Part shown: piece by piece, positions 1 to 8,705 of the stretch | How the letters are laid out: every line of letters starts with the position of its first letter | How positions within the stretch are numbered: the stretch's first letter is position 1 | Source: CAYVBE01 sp964448935 | GTDB lineage: Bacteria > Planctomycetota > Brocadiia > SM23-32 | Reading direction: 5' to 3' | Assembly (NCBI GenBank): GCA_964448935.1 | Contig: CAYVBE010000041.1 | Coordinates: 1 to 24,489 of the forward strand | Length of the DNA: 24,489 bases | Notes under the pieces: model-generated | Told to the model about the DNA's origin: nothing | The model's database searches: none | Seen by the model: the letters and a program-made list of their open reading frames with translations, nothing else | Made by a program: the position numbers and the translations under genes

Positions 1-55
1 AGTTAATCTACCCAAAACGGGAGCCGGCTTTCCTCTTTTTGTCGAAAGTCGAGCT
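1..55 (+). repeat. Left copy of a 55-bp terminal inverted repeat
   Basis: The first 55 bases match the reverse complement of 24381-24435 at 53 of 55 positions. The only differences are at bases 31-32 (TC here, AT in the other copy). Similarity stops abruptly after base 55, and the left boundary is the window edge, so this copy may be cut off. Its origin is unknown. It could be the end of a mobile element, part of a second copy of the right-hand intron RNA, or a dispersed repeat at which an assembly ended. Confidence 0.9.
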
Positions 56-255
56 AACTCGCCTGCACAATCAGCTTCCGCCGAAACCATTCCGATGCTG
101 CGGTAACGCCCTCGATTCCAGCAGGACTCGTCCGAATAAGCCAAGTGACTTATTGCCATGCGACCGAATGTTCTCCCTCTGAGAGATGTTCGCCCGGCAC
201 CCGTTTGCTGTCGGGCTTCTCAGTCCCATTTGCGCTGGTGAATCCACAGTTGACG
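56..255. other. Non-coding stretch downstream of the defence operon
   Basis: I see no credible gene in these 200 bases, which follow the stop codon of the last operon gene. A weak hairpin (arms AATAAG and CTTATT, about 135-154) could help end transcription, but it has no T-run and a long loop. The stretch separates the operon from the 55-bp repeat. Confidence 0.5.
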
Positions 256-3200
256 TTAACCGAGATGCAGGTCGTCTGAGATGTCGTCCAAGAGCTTGTT
301 GAGCTTGGTCACCGTCTCATCGCTCGGGTTGTCTCCCACCTCTAAGTGCAGGCGGAGCTTGAAATCGTGCCCGACGCTCAGTTTCTGGATCTCACCGATT
401 CTGTCAGCGAGGTCCTGTATCTGGGCCGCAGTAAGCTCGGCTTCGGCGGTCCGGACGCCCGGGCGCGGTGGAGGTGGTGGGGGTGGTGGCACATCCTTTC
501 GAAGCTGAAGCTTGACCTGCTTCGCTCCGTCGTATTCGCAGGGCCATGGGCCGGAATCGTCCGCCAGTTCGATCTGGCGCGCCTGCAGGGCTCCCTGGAT
601 TGCCTGGCGCACCGTGCCCCAGGGCAGCTCTTTGCCCAGCCTCTGCGAGAGTGCCGTTGCCAGCGCGTGAGCCGTGGTCTTCTCGTCCTCCCATGCCTCG
701 GGCACCTGTTCGGGCAGCAGGTCCGAAACCGGTATCGGCGCCGGGGGGGATTGCAGCACGGATTTCGGCGTCAGCACGCCCGCCGGAATTTCCTCGCCGC
801 AGATGCTCGCCGTGCCGCTCGTCAGCCACAGTCGCCCCTGCTCAACCGCCCTCGCCACAGCCGCGAACACCACCTCCTGCGGCGCTTCCGGGATGGTCAA
901 AGGCTCCTCGTACCCGTTCCGCTCGACCTGCACCACGTTGTCGCCACTGAAGTAATCGCACAGTTCGCCCACCGTGAGTTCCGTATCATGCCACAGCTCC
1001 GGCAGCGCGCCCGGCTCCAGCAGATCCGGCTTGATCTCGGCCAGCTTTGCCGCCTCCGGCAGCACGACTTCCAGCCCGGACTCCCCGCGCGCCGCCTCGT
1101 CGGGCTGCTCCATCCAGAAAGTCCGCTCCGAGCCGTCCGGTCTGACGCTCCGCAGCACGAACAGCCCGTTCACAGCCCCCTGTATCAGGGTCCCCAGAAT
1201 CTCGTCCCGCTTCAGCATCTTGGGCAGGTGCGGCAGTTGCGCGAACGCGCCGACCAGGTCCTGGAACCGCCGCGACTTCTCGCCCTCCTGCCACAGGTCA
1301 TACGGCCCACCGGGCAGCATGGCCTCCGCGTTTACCGGCGTGTCCTGGATGCGCGACCCTTCGTCGGCCTTTATCAGGTTGAACAGCGGTTGCCCTTCCT
1401 TGATCGTCACCCGGAATGCCTCAACCTCGCCCTCCCGCGACATGGTGACCACAATACAGTAGGCCTGTTCGAGGGCATTGCGCACTTTCTTCCGGGCCGT
1501 GCTCAGGCTGTTCTTCAGTCGCTTCTCCCGGACCGGTCCCAGCTCCTGGTCTTTCATCTGGTCCTGCACCTGCTCCCAACCCAGCCGGTCCCGCATCTGC
1601 CCGCGGGCCGCGTCTAATCGAGACCGAGACGGGACCGCGAGCACCACCGCATTCTTGTACACGCGCGGCCTGTCCGAACCGGTTGTCTGCTCCAGGTACT
1701 TCTGCGCCAGTTCGCTGGGCTTGCCCGGTTCGGACGCCGCTTTCGGTCCCAACACGGCGTAGTGGAACTGCCCGTCGTCCGTGATGTCCCTTGGCCCCGT
1801 CGGCAGCTTGTGGACCACGGCACCCGCGCCGCGCGCGTTCGCGGTAAGGCGATCGGTAGAACCGATCTCGTCCAGCAGCTCCGACTCCACCACGTCCTCC
1901 GGCACGTTGCGGCGGGCCTCGTGGTGAATCTGGGTCAGGTTCGGCTCAGGACCCAGGCGCCACTCGCTCGGCAACTCTTCATCGGCCGCCTCGACCACGG
2001 CCTCGTCCAGAAACCAGGACCGGTCCGCCCATCCCTGTAGCGCTTTGCCCAGATCAATCTGGTCGGGCCGGGTTGCGCCCAGGAGCACAAACAACTCCTG
2101 CGTCTTGGCACGCCTGCCTATGGGCTGGGAGTGCAGGAACGTCGCCAGCACCGCCTGCTCTACTTCCCGGTACCTGAGCGAGGCGAAGTCGTCCTGCACG
2201 TCTCTCGCCTTCGCCAGTTCCCCCTCCAGGATGGGGCTCCAGTCCGGATGCTGGCCGTGGTAGGTCTCCTTCGACGCGATGGACGTCAACTCCCGCGCGG
2301 CCGCGGACAGCTCCCCCGTGTCCGGCGGGGAGAGAAAGACGTTCGGCCCCACCAACGGTGAGTCATCCCAGTTCGCCGCCGAGCGAAGCGCCAGAGCAAA
2401 CGTCTTAAGCACACCACGCGTTCGCTGGAACCGGGAGAGGCTGGTCCATTTCGTGTAGAAAACCTCCGTCAGGTCGGGATGGAAGGGATAGCTGCTGACA
2501 TACCGTTCCTCCTCCGTCTTCATGTTCTTGCGCGTATGCTCGTCCACTTCGGCGATGCCCTTCAGCGCAGCCATGGCAGACGGGCGGAACTGCTCCCGAT
2601 TGCCGATGGACTCCGGGGTGAAGAGCCGGCGGCGGAGCACTTCGGCCACATCCTCTTTGACCACCGGCTCAACGGCCTCTTCACTCTCGCGTGCGAACAC
2701 GTCGAAGAGACTCCCAACGATGCCTCGACCTAAGTCATCGCTCTTGCCAGGGTCGGTTGCCAGCAGAGAGGCCACGATGGCGCACCGTTCGACCTTCGTG
2801 GCGGCCTGGGTCAGGCACTGGAAGAAGTCCTGCAGCCGCTGCCGCCACACCTGGTCCAAGCCCACCATGGTCCTGGCCCACATCAGCACCTCGTCAATCA
2901 GCACCAGCGGGGCCAGCCCGTCCTCCAGCGGTATCTCCAGGATATCCCGGATCACGTTCTCCGCCGGCTGGGTTTCCCGCTCGACACCACCGTCCATGCC
3001 CAGCGCCTCAAGGCCGCGCTCTCCGGCCAACTGCCACGCCATGATGGTCCAGGGATAGAGCCAGCCCGTCTTCTGTCCGTCGGGGCTGAGGACCTTCATC
3101 CCCTTCTTCTCGTCCAGCTTGTCGAAGGTCAGCGTAGATATCCGCGCCTCGGGCAGAGAGGTGCCGATGTGTTCCTTGAACTCGTTCACCGCCGGCACGT

Positions 3201-3525
3201 CGGGCAGAGCGTCCGGCTGGTTCACCAGGTGGTAGAGCGTGATAAGGGCGTGGGTCTTCCCGCCGCCGTAGGTGAGTTCGAGCTGTCGGACCGCCCGGTC
3301 GTTCTCGCCGGCCAGCCGGCCTACCACATCCCTCGCCAGTTCCCGCAGATTGTAAGTGGGGTAGGTCTGGGAGAAGAACTCGCCGGAGTCCTGGTAGACA
3401 GGCTTCGCTTGTTGCAGGACCACGTCGTGCAGGTCGGCCGCGAACATCGCCAGTGTGAGGTCGCCCGACTTCAGTTCTTCACGCAATTCCACCACGTCAT
3501 GCCACGGTTTCCAGGGAAGTTTCAT
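256..3525 (-). CDS. DUF499-family AAA+-like ATPase (COG1483 type)
   Basis: This is a 1089-residue cytoplasmic P-loop ATPase. A Walker A variant, GGGKTH, lies at residues 87-92. A Walker B strand, LVLIDE, is at 207-212, and a sensor-like SLLAT stretch follows about 50 residues later. This layout is typical of DUF499 proteins, which recur beside DUF1156 methyltransferases and SNF2 helicases in defence islands; their biochemical role is poorly known. Near the C-terminus a run of eight prolines separates the body from an acidic tail of about 70 residues. I chose the ATG at 3525 (MKLPWKPW) over an upstream GTG or ATG because AGGAG precedes it and it overlaps the previous stop as ATGA. It is the last gene of the operon. 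A role as a motor or loader for the helicase and methyltransferase is inference. Confidence 0.85.
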   Translation of the reverse strand: MKLPWKPWHDVVELREELKSGDLTLAMFAADLHDVVLQQAKPVYQDSGEFFSQTYPTYNLRELARDVVGRLAGENDRAVRQLELTYGGGKTHALITLYHLVNQPDALPDVPAVNEFKEHIGTSLPEARISTLTFDKLDEKKGMKVLSPDGQKTGWLYPWTIMAWQLAGERGLEALGMDGGVERETQPAENVIRDILEIPLEDGLAPLVLIDEVLMWARTMVGLDQVWRQRLQDFFQCLTQAATKVERCAIVASLLATDPGKSDDLGRGIVGSLFDVFARESEEAVEPVVKEDVAEVLRRRLFTPESIGNREQFRPSAMAALKGIAEVDEHTRKNMKTEEERYVSSYPFHPDLTEVFYTKWTSLSRFQRTRGVLKTFALALRSAANWDDSPLVGPNVFLSPPDTGELSAAARELTSIASKETYHGQHPDWSPILEGELAKARDVQDDFASLRYREVEQAVLATFLHSQPIGRRAKTQELFVLLGATRPDQIDLGKALQGWADRSWFLDEAVVEAADEELPSEWRLGPEPNLTQIHHEARRNVPEDVVESELLDEIGSTDRLTANARGAGAVVHKLPTGPRDITDDGQFHYAVLGPKAASEPGKPSELAQKYLEQTTGSDRPRVYKNAVVLAVPSRSRLDAARGQMRDRLGWEQVQDQMKDQELGPVREKRLKNSLSTARKKVRNALEQAYCIVVTMSREGEVEAFRVTIKEGQPLFNLIKADEGSRIQDTPVNAEAMLPGGPYDLWQEGEKSRRFQDLVGAFAQLPHLPKMLKRDEILGTLIQGAVNGLFVLRSVRPDGSERTFWMEQPDEAARGESGLEVVLPEAAKLAEIKPDLLEPGALPELWHDTELTVGELCDYFSGDNVVQVERNGYEEPLTIPEAPQEVVFAAVARAVEQGRLWLTSGTASICGEEIPAGVLTPKSVLQSPPAPIPVSDLLPEQVPEAWEDEKTTAHALATALSQRLGKELPWGTVRQAIQGALQARQIELADDSGPWPCEYDGAKQVKLQLRKDVPPPPPPPPRPGVRTAEAELTAAQIQDLADRIGEIQKLSVGHDFKLRLHLEVGDNPSDETVTKLNKLLDDISDDLHLG

Positions 3526-4157
3526 GCCCGCCTCTCCTGTCCAAACCACGCGGTAAGGGCATTTCGCAACGCTTCGAATGAATCATCTGTGCACCTGTTA
3601 ACGCTCACGGACCGTGCTAATTCTCCGAATATGGATGAGGATAGAGGATTACTAACCTCCTCAAGAGCTGATACGAGGGTCTCCTTCGGCCTGGGCGGTT
3701 TTGCGCTATCATCCTCCCACAGGGCTTGCTGCTTGAGCCATTCGCGTAATGGTGGCAAGCGTTGCGACCATCCAAGACAGCGGTCAACCTCGGGGGAATC
3801 GCTCCACACCCACACTTCCAGCTCTGGCTCGATCGCAATGACCTTCGCGCGCCCACTCCAACCTGCTCGCTCCAGTCTCTGCCTGACTTCTTCCTCTGCG
3901 GCTTCCCTCCCTTTGGACTCGGCGCCAGAGCCTTCGAGATCGAAGATCACGAGGGCGTGCTTATACTGCTGCCGCAACGGGCGCAGCAGTTCATGGGATT
4001 CGTGCAGGCAACCCGGGTCTCTATCAGGATGCACGTATACGTCAAAGGTTACCTGGCGGGTTCCAAGCGCTTTCGGTCGGCTCAGCAATCCATAGATGGC
4101 CTGTTCCGCACATTTATCAGCGACCAAGACGACCAAGTCCTTGACCTCCATACTCAT
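3522..4157 (-). CDS. Small TOPRIM-like protein, probable partner of the upstream ATPase
   Basis: This 211-residue protein opens with a hydrophobic strand followed by DK (LVVLVADK, residues 8-15). It has a second strand ending in an acidic pair (ALVIFDLEG, D73 and E75) and an acidic IEPELEVWVW segment at 109-118. That order resembles a compact TOPRIM or DUF4276-like metal-binding nuclease fold, although the usual first glutamate is not obvious. The gene overlaps the ATPase upstream and DUF499 downstream by ATGA at both joints, so the three are probably translated together. An ATPase with a small TOPRIM partner recalls PARIS (AriA/AriB). From memory, a similar pair may also occur in methylation-associated defence (MADS) loci, but I cannot verify that here. 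Family assignment is tentative. A second in-frame ATG is two codons in. Confidence 0.7.
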   Translation of the reverse strand: MSMEVKDLVVLVADKCAEQAIYGLLSRPKALGTRQVTFDVYVHPDRDPGCLHESHELLRPLRQQYKHALVIFDLEGSGAESKGREAAEEEVRQRLERAGWSGRAKVIAIEPELEVWVWSDSPEVDRCLGWSQRLPPLREWLKQQALWEDDSAKPPRPKETLVSALEEVSNPLSSSIFGELARSVSVNRCTDDSFEALRNALTAWFGQERRA

Positions 4158-5407
4158 CCGAGCACCCCCGCGGCGAAGAGATCCCCGAGACTTGTTTCCT
4201 TTTGCCAGCCGGTGAGTTTGGGATGATCAGGTCCCCCTACGATGTCGGTGGATCCCTCGGACGTCTTGGCGAAGCACAGGATGTTCGATGGTTTCGCCAA
4301 AGCAACCAGAATTGGGGAGTGGGTGGCCACAAGTACCTGCGCTCCATACACGGACGCCAGGGATTGGTAGACCGTCTCCAGTGCCCGTGGATGAATACCA
4401 TTTTCAGGCTCTTCCACAAGGAAAATCCCCTGCAAGTCTGGCAAGTACGCTGGCAACGTTAGGGCCAGCAACCGAAGTGTACCGTCAGAGGAAGTCCAGG
4501 ACGGCACTTTGAGTCCACCCGAGTAATCTAGCCTCAAGTACCTGTTCCGATCCTCATCCCGCAGGACGGTGTCGACATCCTCGATATCAGGAAGCGCCGT
4601 CTGAACATGGCTAACCCACTGCCGGTGTTTGCGCTTCTCTTTTTCCCGTAGCCGATTGACCACCCAGGGCAGGTTCGAGCCGTTCGGCAGAAAGCGTCTG
4701 GGCTGGCCTGGCGGACTGGGCTCCCTCATTCGCAGGCTGTTCAACATTAACCTTTGGATACCGTCCGACAGTATTCCCTTGACCCAGGTGGATGCGGGGA
4801 ATCGGCTCTCGTCCTCCGGAAGATTTGCCAACGTACATTTGCGTGGGCCGAGCTTAAAAGCATGGTCCCATCCGCTGCCAGTCTCGTCGTAAAAGTTATC
4901 ATTCCCGCCAGCCACTTTGTTAACTACGGTCTTCTTCCGTTGGGCTGACGTGGGGGTTATGATAGTAGGAGGCACGGTACGCACTTCTGGGAATAGACTC
5001 CGCTGCACGCGGCGGTGCGGAACTTCGTCTGGTTCCTTTAGGAGAAGCTTCTCAGCCAGTATGCCGAGTTCTTCGTCTTCTCCCTCTGCTCCAATTGAAA
5101 CTTCGTACCTGGCCACACAATACTCAGGCCTCTCAAGTTTCGACCGCAACTCTTTCGGCACTTCCAGTTCGATAGCCAATTCGAAACGCTGCGGCTTTCG
5201 CTCCCATACCAGGTCCGGCCAACTCTGCGTTCGCTTCGAGATCGCTTCTTCTAATCCCGACGATACGAGATCCCCGAGAAAATCTACCACGTCCAGAAAG
5301 GTCGTTTTACCACTCGCATTGGGGCCAACCAACAGCTGGAACCTGCCCAACTGCTGGCGAACATGCCGCAAGCAACGGTAATTCAGTGCCTCAATCAGTT
5401 GTATCAT
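4154..5407 (-). CDS. OLD/RecF-like ABC-type ATPase
   Basis: This 417-residue protein has a complete SMC/RecF-type nucleotide-binding domain. Walker A GPNASGKTT is at residues 28-36, a signature-like SSDGTLRLLAL is at 306-316, Walker B and D-loop VEEPENGIHP are at 331-340, and the switch histidine ATHSP is at 361-365. The C-terminus ends soon after the ATPase core and has no nuclease domain. Such a domain is fused in OLD nucleases, and here it may be supplied in trans by the overlapping TOPRIM-like gene. An AGGAG site lies seven bases before the ATG. The gap from the methyltransferase stop is 72 bp, the longest inside the 3' half of the operon, so this could be the first gene of an inserted two-gene module. 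A role as sensor and effector switch in phage defence is inferred from family and context. Confidence 0.85.
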   Translation of the reverse strand: MIQLIEALNYRCLRHVRQQLGRFQLLVGPNASGKTTFLDVVDFLGDLVSSGLEEAISKRTQSWPDLVWERKPQRFELAIELEVPKELRSKLERPEYCVARYEVSIGAEGEDEELGILAEKLLLKEPDEVPHRRVQRSLFPEVRTVPPTIITPTSAQRKKTVVNKVAGGNDNFYDETGSGWDHAFKLGPRKCTLANLPEDESRFPASTWVKGILSDGIQRLMLNSLRMREPSPPGQPRRFLPNGSNLPWVVNRLREKEKRKHRQWVSHVQTALPDIEDVDTVLRDEDRNRYLRLDYSGGLKVPSWTSSDGTLRLLALTLPAYLPDLQGIFLVEEPENGIHPRALETVYQSLASVYGAQVLVATHSPILVALAKPSNILCFAKTSEGSTDIVGGPDHPKLTGWQKETSLGDLFAAGVLG

Positions 5408-5479
5408 CTGCTTTCTCCTCTGTGCTCCGTTCGGTCGGCATTATACCGTTCGCCTGCCGTCCAAGCTGTGGTAGCCCGT

Positions 5480-8400
5480 TCAATCCCAGCCGAGGTCGCC
5501 CTGCGTCGGGGTTGGCGTTGGGGTTGGTGTGCCACCGGCTTTCAGGTGGTTGCTGATGCTCTCCAGCAGGCTGCGTTCCTGGCTACCGGCCGGGGCCAGT
5601 TCGATCAGGGCCTGGAGGAAGCGGTGGAACAGCTCGTTGCGGCCCAGGCCGCGTTCCTCCACGTACGCGTCCACCTCCCGCACGTCGCCGGCGCGCCACA
5701 GGTGCATCAGCCGGTGGACCTGGTCCACCATGGGCACGGTGCCGTTGCCGGGTGCCTTGTAGCCCAGGCTGTCCTTCCCCCGCTTGTCCCAGCCCTTCAG
5801 CGTGTAGTTGCTGCCGGACTTTTCCAGGATGTCATACCGGCCCGCCAGGTCGCTGTCGGAGATGCTGCAGGAGAGGGCATAGAGGATCACCGCGCCGGCG
5901 GGGGCCGACTCCATGCCGAAGTCGTTCCGGTGCAGCAGGTAGTAGGTGGAGGCATCGTCCAGTCCTGCCACTTCTCCTGGCACGCCGCCTGTCTGCGTGC
6001 CCCGCACAGGCAGGTCTCCGGACAGCACCCGGCCCACCTGGAAGTCCACCACGAACCGCCGCACGTGTTGCAGGAACTCGCCCACGCTCATCACCTCGCC
6101 CGGTGCGTTGGCCTTCTTGACCACGGGGTGTTTGCTGTAGGCCTCGAGGGCCGGTCCGGTGGCGGCCCAGACGAAGTCCGGCCCGCGGATGCCGGCATCC
6201 CAGAAATCCCGCAGCCTCTCGGTCATCTTCTCCCGCATCTCCTCCAGTACACGGCCATCCCATCCCGGCCGAGCCGTCTCCGATCGCTTGCGGCATATCA
6301 GCCACACCGAAGACGACAACGCTGCCGATGTCTGAGCCCTGATGCGCCCTACCCTCTCAGTCGCCATGGGCCAGCTTGCGTCAACTACGAAGCCTGCTCG
6401 GATGAGCGCTGACGCCAGCGTTTCCCAAGCATCAGGCTGTTTATTGGCAAATACGAGTCCCATCCGGCCGTCCGGCTTTAAGGCACCTTGGCATCGCTGG
6501 AATGCTTTGGCCATACCTTGCTCATACGCTTGTCGAGCTCTCTCTTTGTCGCCTTCGAAGCGGCTCTCATCCTCGATGAGCTCTCCATCATTGGCGTCAC
6601 CATCCCATTTGGGCGCGTGACATCGGCTGAAGGCACCGTCTATTTCGCCGCTGAGACCGGATAAGGTCCGCCGCAACCACACATAAAAAAAGTCCATTAA
6701 GTCTGAGTAAGGTATGGCGTCGTAGTAAGGGGGGTCAGTAAGAATAACATCTTGTTCCTCGAATACGCGCTGAGTAGCTGAGTCGCACGCCGAATTGGCA
6801 GAACCAACGCCAGCGGCAGCGGCATGCTCAAGATACTTAGCCTCCATGTCAAGATTCCCCTCGTAGCCACCTGCTGACGCGCACCACGGCATAACCTCAA
6901 CAAAATCCCACGTTATCGGCAAGGCAAAGCGCCCGAAGCTCCCGGAAGGCTTTTCAGCGTTCGTGCAAATCCATATGCATTGGGTCGAAAGGCGGTCCGC
7001 CATTTTGTCTAGCGCTATCGCCATGTATGCGCAAATCGCTTCTGACCAATCTTTTGTAGCGCGACCGAGAGAATCGGCTGCACTTCTGCTGGCGCGGACA
7101 AACGTCCCCAGCGCAAGCAACTGCCGGGGCGTGAACAGGTCGCCCCAGGTCTTGAAGCCGTACTTCGGGATGCGCATACCGAGGGCGTCCTCGCTGGGCA
7201 GGGGCTCATCGGGCACGCCGAAGGGGATATCTTCGAAGACCTCGTCCACCTTCTCGCCGGCCTTCTCCGCCATGTCTCGCTCGTGGTCGGTGGGTAACCG
7301 ATACTCTTTTCCATTGAGGCCGTCCACAACCACGGCCGTCATCACCTGGCCCAGGTGTCCAGCCTTGCCCTCAGCCCGCAGGTCGGCCATCTTCATAATG
7401 GTCCCGCAGAGCGGGCAGGTGGCGCCGCTGCGGCTCATGGTGCCATCCGTCTCGAACTCCTGCTTGCCCGCAACCTCCCGGACGGCAAACCACGCCACAG
7501 AGGGCACAGAGGACACAGAGGAATTCTTCTTTCTTTTCGTCTCGGTGCTCTCTGTGTTCTCTGTGGCTAATTCCAGCCGTACTCGTTTGCCCTTCTTCTT
7601 GCACAGCCACTGGGTTTTGAGCAGAGGCACAGTGGCCCGGCAGTTCTTGCACGGCACCGTCCGCGCCCACAGATAGGCCACGGTGGGCTTGGACACCCAC
7701 CTTGGATTACTCGTGTCCTCCAGGTACTTCTCGTCGTATTCCTCGTTCAGGGCGTCGATGTCCGGCGTGCCTTCTGCCACAGAGGGCACAGAGGACACAG
7801 AGCCGTTGTTGTTCTTGTTTTTTTCGTCCTCCCTGCTCTCTGTGTTCTCTGTGGCTGATGTCAGCGGCACCAGCCTCAGCTCCCCGTCGCAGATGGGGCC
7901 GGGCTCGTCCGCCGGCGCTTCGAGGGAGGCGTAGACGGGATAGAACTCGGCCAGCTCGCGGCGGGCCCTGTCCAGCACCCAGCGGCCCCAGGCGCGCACG
8001 TGCCACGCCAGGTCGGCCTCGGGGAGGTCGGACATGCTGTCGAACATGACCTGTTTGCGGCTGAGCGGATCGCCGTTCCGGAGCCCCAGGTCGCGGAGCG
8101 TGTCGCGGCGCTTCGCCTTCGTGTAGCCCAGGGATTTCAGGTAGTCGTCCATGAACTCGGGGTCTTCGAGGGCGAAGTCGGGCAGAGGACGCGTCTCGCC
8201 GGCCAGCTTCTGCGGGTATTCGAGGGTACACTTGAGGATGAACCAGGCCACGGGGTTGATATCTATGGCCGTGGCCTCGCACCCCAGCCGCATGGCCTCG
8301 AGCGGGATAGCGCCGCCTCCGGCGAAGGGGTCGAGGACCTTCGGCGCTTCGCCATCATACGCTTCCCGAATCTTCTCCCGAAACCAGTCGAGGTCGGGGC

Positions 8401-8701
8401 TGTCCTCGCGCCCCCAGTGCAGGATGCCGCCCTGGGTGGTCTCCTTGCCGTCCTTTTCGACGACCTTTCCGGCCAGTTTCCGCATGATTTCCCGGCGTTC
8501 TTCATCGTTGCCGGGATCGGGCAGGAGCGTGCAGATGAGCGCGGCGCGACAGGCAGCAAGCGGCCGCCGCGCCGGCCAGATATGGAGCGTGGAGATATGC
8601 CCATGGCGCACGTTCTTCTCATGCACCGAGTCCAACGAAACCCGCTTAAGCGGAAACGCCACCTCAATCAGCCGTTTGTCGTCATTGGACGTTAGACCCA
8701 C
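5480..8701 (-). CDS. DUF1156 DNA methyltransferase (adenine-type, COG1743)
   Basis: This 1073-residue protein carries the DUF1156 N-terminus, including HIWPARRPLAACRA near residues 40-53. The S-adenosylmethionine-binding motif DPFAGGG is at 124-130 and the catalytic DPPY at 656-659, as in N6-adenine and N4-cytosine amino-methyltransferases. Between them lies a zinc-ribbon-like region with CKNC (351-354) and CPLC (429-432). Two insertions encoded by CACAGAG-family repeats (about residues 283-309 and 379-403) stay in frame near this zinc region. The C-terminus ends in a short TP-repeat tail. The start is GTG at 8701, four bases after the DUF262 stop. It probably marks host DNA as self so that the helicase and ATPases act on unmodified DNA; that role is inference. 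Confidence 0.9.
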   Translation of the reverse strand: MGLTSNDDKRLIEVAFPLKRVSLDSVHEKNVRHGHISTLHIWPARRPLAACRAALICTLLPDPGNDEERREIMRKLAGKVVEKDGKETTQGGILHWGREDSPDLDWFREKIREAYDGEAPKVLDPFAGGGAIPLEAMRLGCEATAIDINPVAWFILKCTLEYPQKLAGETRPLPDFALEDPEFMDDYLKSLGYTKAKRRDTLRDLGLRNGDPLSRKQVMFDSMSDLPEADLAWHVRAWGRWVLDRARRELAEFYPVYASLEAPADEPGPICDGELRLVPLTSATENTESREDEKNKNNNGSVSSVPSVAEGTPDIDALNEEYDEKYLEDTSNPRWVSKPTVAYLWARTVPCKNCRATVPLLKTQWLCKKKGKRVRLELATENTESTETKRKKNSSVSSVPSVAWFAVREVAGKQEFETDGTMSRSGATCPLCGTIMKMADLRAEGKAGHLGQVMTAVVVDGLNGKEYRLPTDHERDMAEKAGEKVDEVFEDIPFGVPDEPLPSEDALGMRIPKYGFKTWGDLFTPRQLLALGTFVRASRSAADSLGRATKDWSEAICAYMAIALDKMADRLSTQCIWICTNAEKPSGSFGRFALPITWDFVEVMPWCASAGGYEGNLDMEAKYLEHAAAAGVGSANSACDSATQRVFEEQDVILTDPPYYDAIPYSDLMDFFYVWLRRTLSGLSGEIDGAFSRCHAPKWDGDANDGELIEDESRFEGDKERARQAYEQGMAKAFQRCQGALKPDGRMGLVFANKQPDAWETLASALIRAGFVVDASWPMATERVGRIRAQTSAALSSSVWLICRKRSETARPGWDGRVLEEMREKMTERLRDFWDAGIRGPDFVWAATGPALEAYSKHPVVKKANAPGEVMSVGEFLQHVRRFVVDFQVGRVLSGDLPVRGTQTGGVPGEVAGLDDASTYYLLHRNDFGMESAPAGAVILYALSCSISDSDLAGRYDILEKSGSNYTLKGWDKRGKDSLGYKAPGNGTVPMVDQVHRLMHLWRAGDVREVDAYVEERGLGRNELFHRFLQALIELAPAGSQERSLLESISNHLKAGGTPTPTPTPTQGDLGWD
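7494..7567. repeat. CACAGAG palindromic element inside the methyltransferase gene (copy 1)
   Basis: A 74-bp element begins GCCACAGAGGGCACAGAG and ends with its imperfect inverse, TCTGTGTTCTCTGTGGC. It is read through in frame by the methyltransferase, giving an ATENTES...SVSSVPSVA segment between the two zinc-ribbon cysteine pairs. Its arms match those of the copy at 7776-7855. Confidence 0.85.
7776..7855. repeat. CACAGAG palindromic element inside the methyltransferase gene (copy 2)
   Basis: An 80-bp element has the same arms as copy 1 and a different, T-rich middle. It is also translated in frame, giving a second ATENTES...SVSSVPSVA segment just ahead of the zinc-ribbon region. Two independent in-frame insertions 200 bp apart suggest that the element tolerates protein coding in this orientation. 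Confidence 0.85.
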
Positions 8702-8705
8702 GGGT

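Noticed and set aside
135..154. Hairpin downstream of the operon as a terminator
   Set aside because: The 6-bp A/T-rich arms have a long loop and no T-run; too weak to call a terminator.
472..492. GGTGGA-rich tract as a tandem repeat or regulatory element
   Set aside because: It encodes the proline run of the DUF499 protein on the other strand and needs no further explanation.
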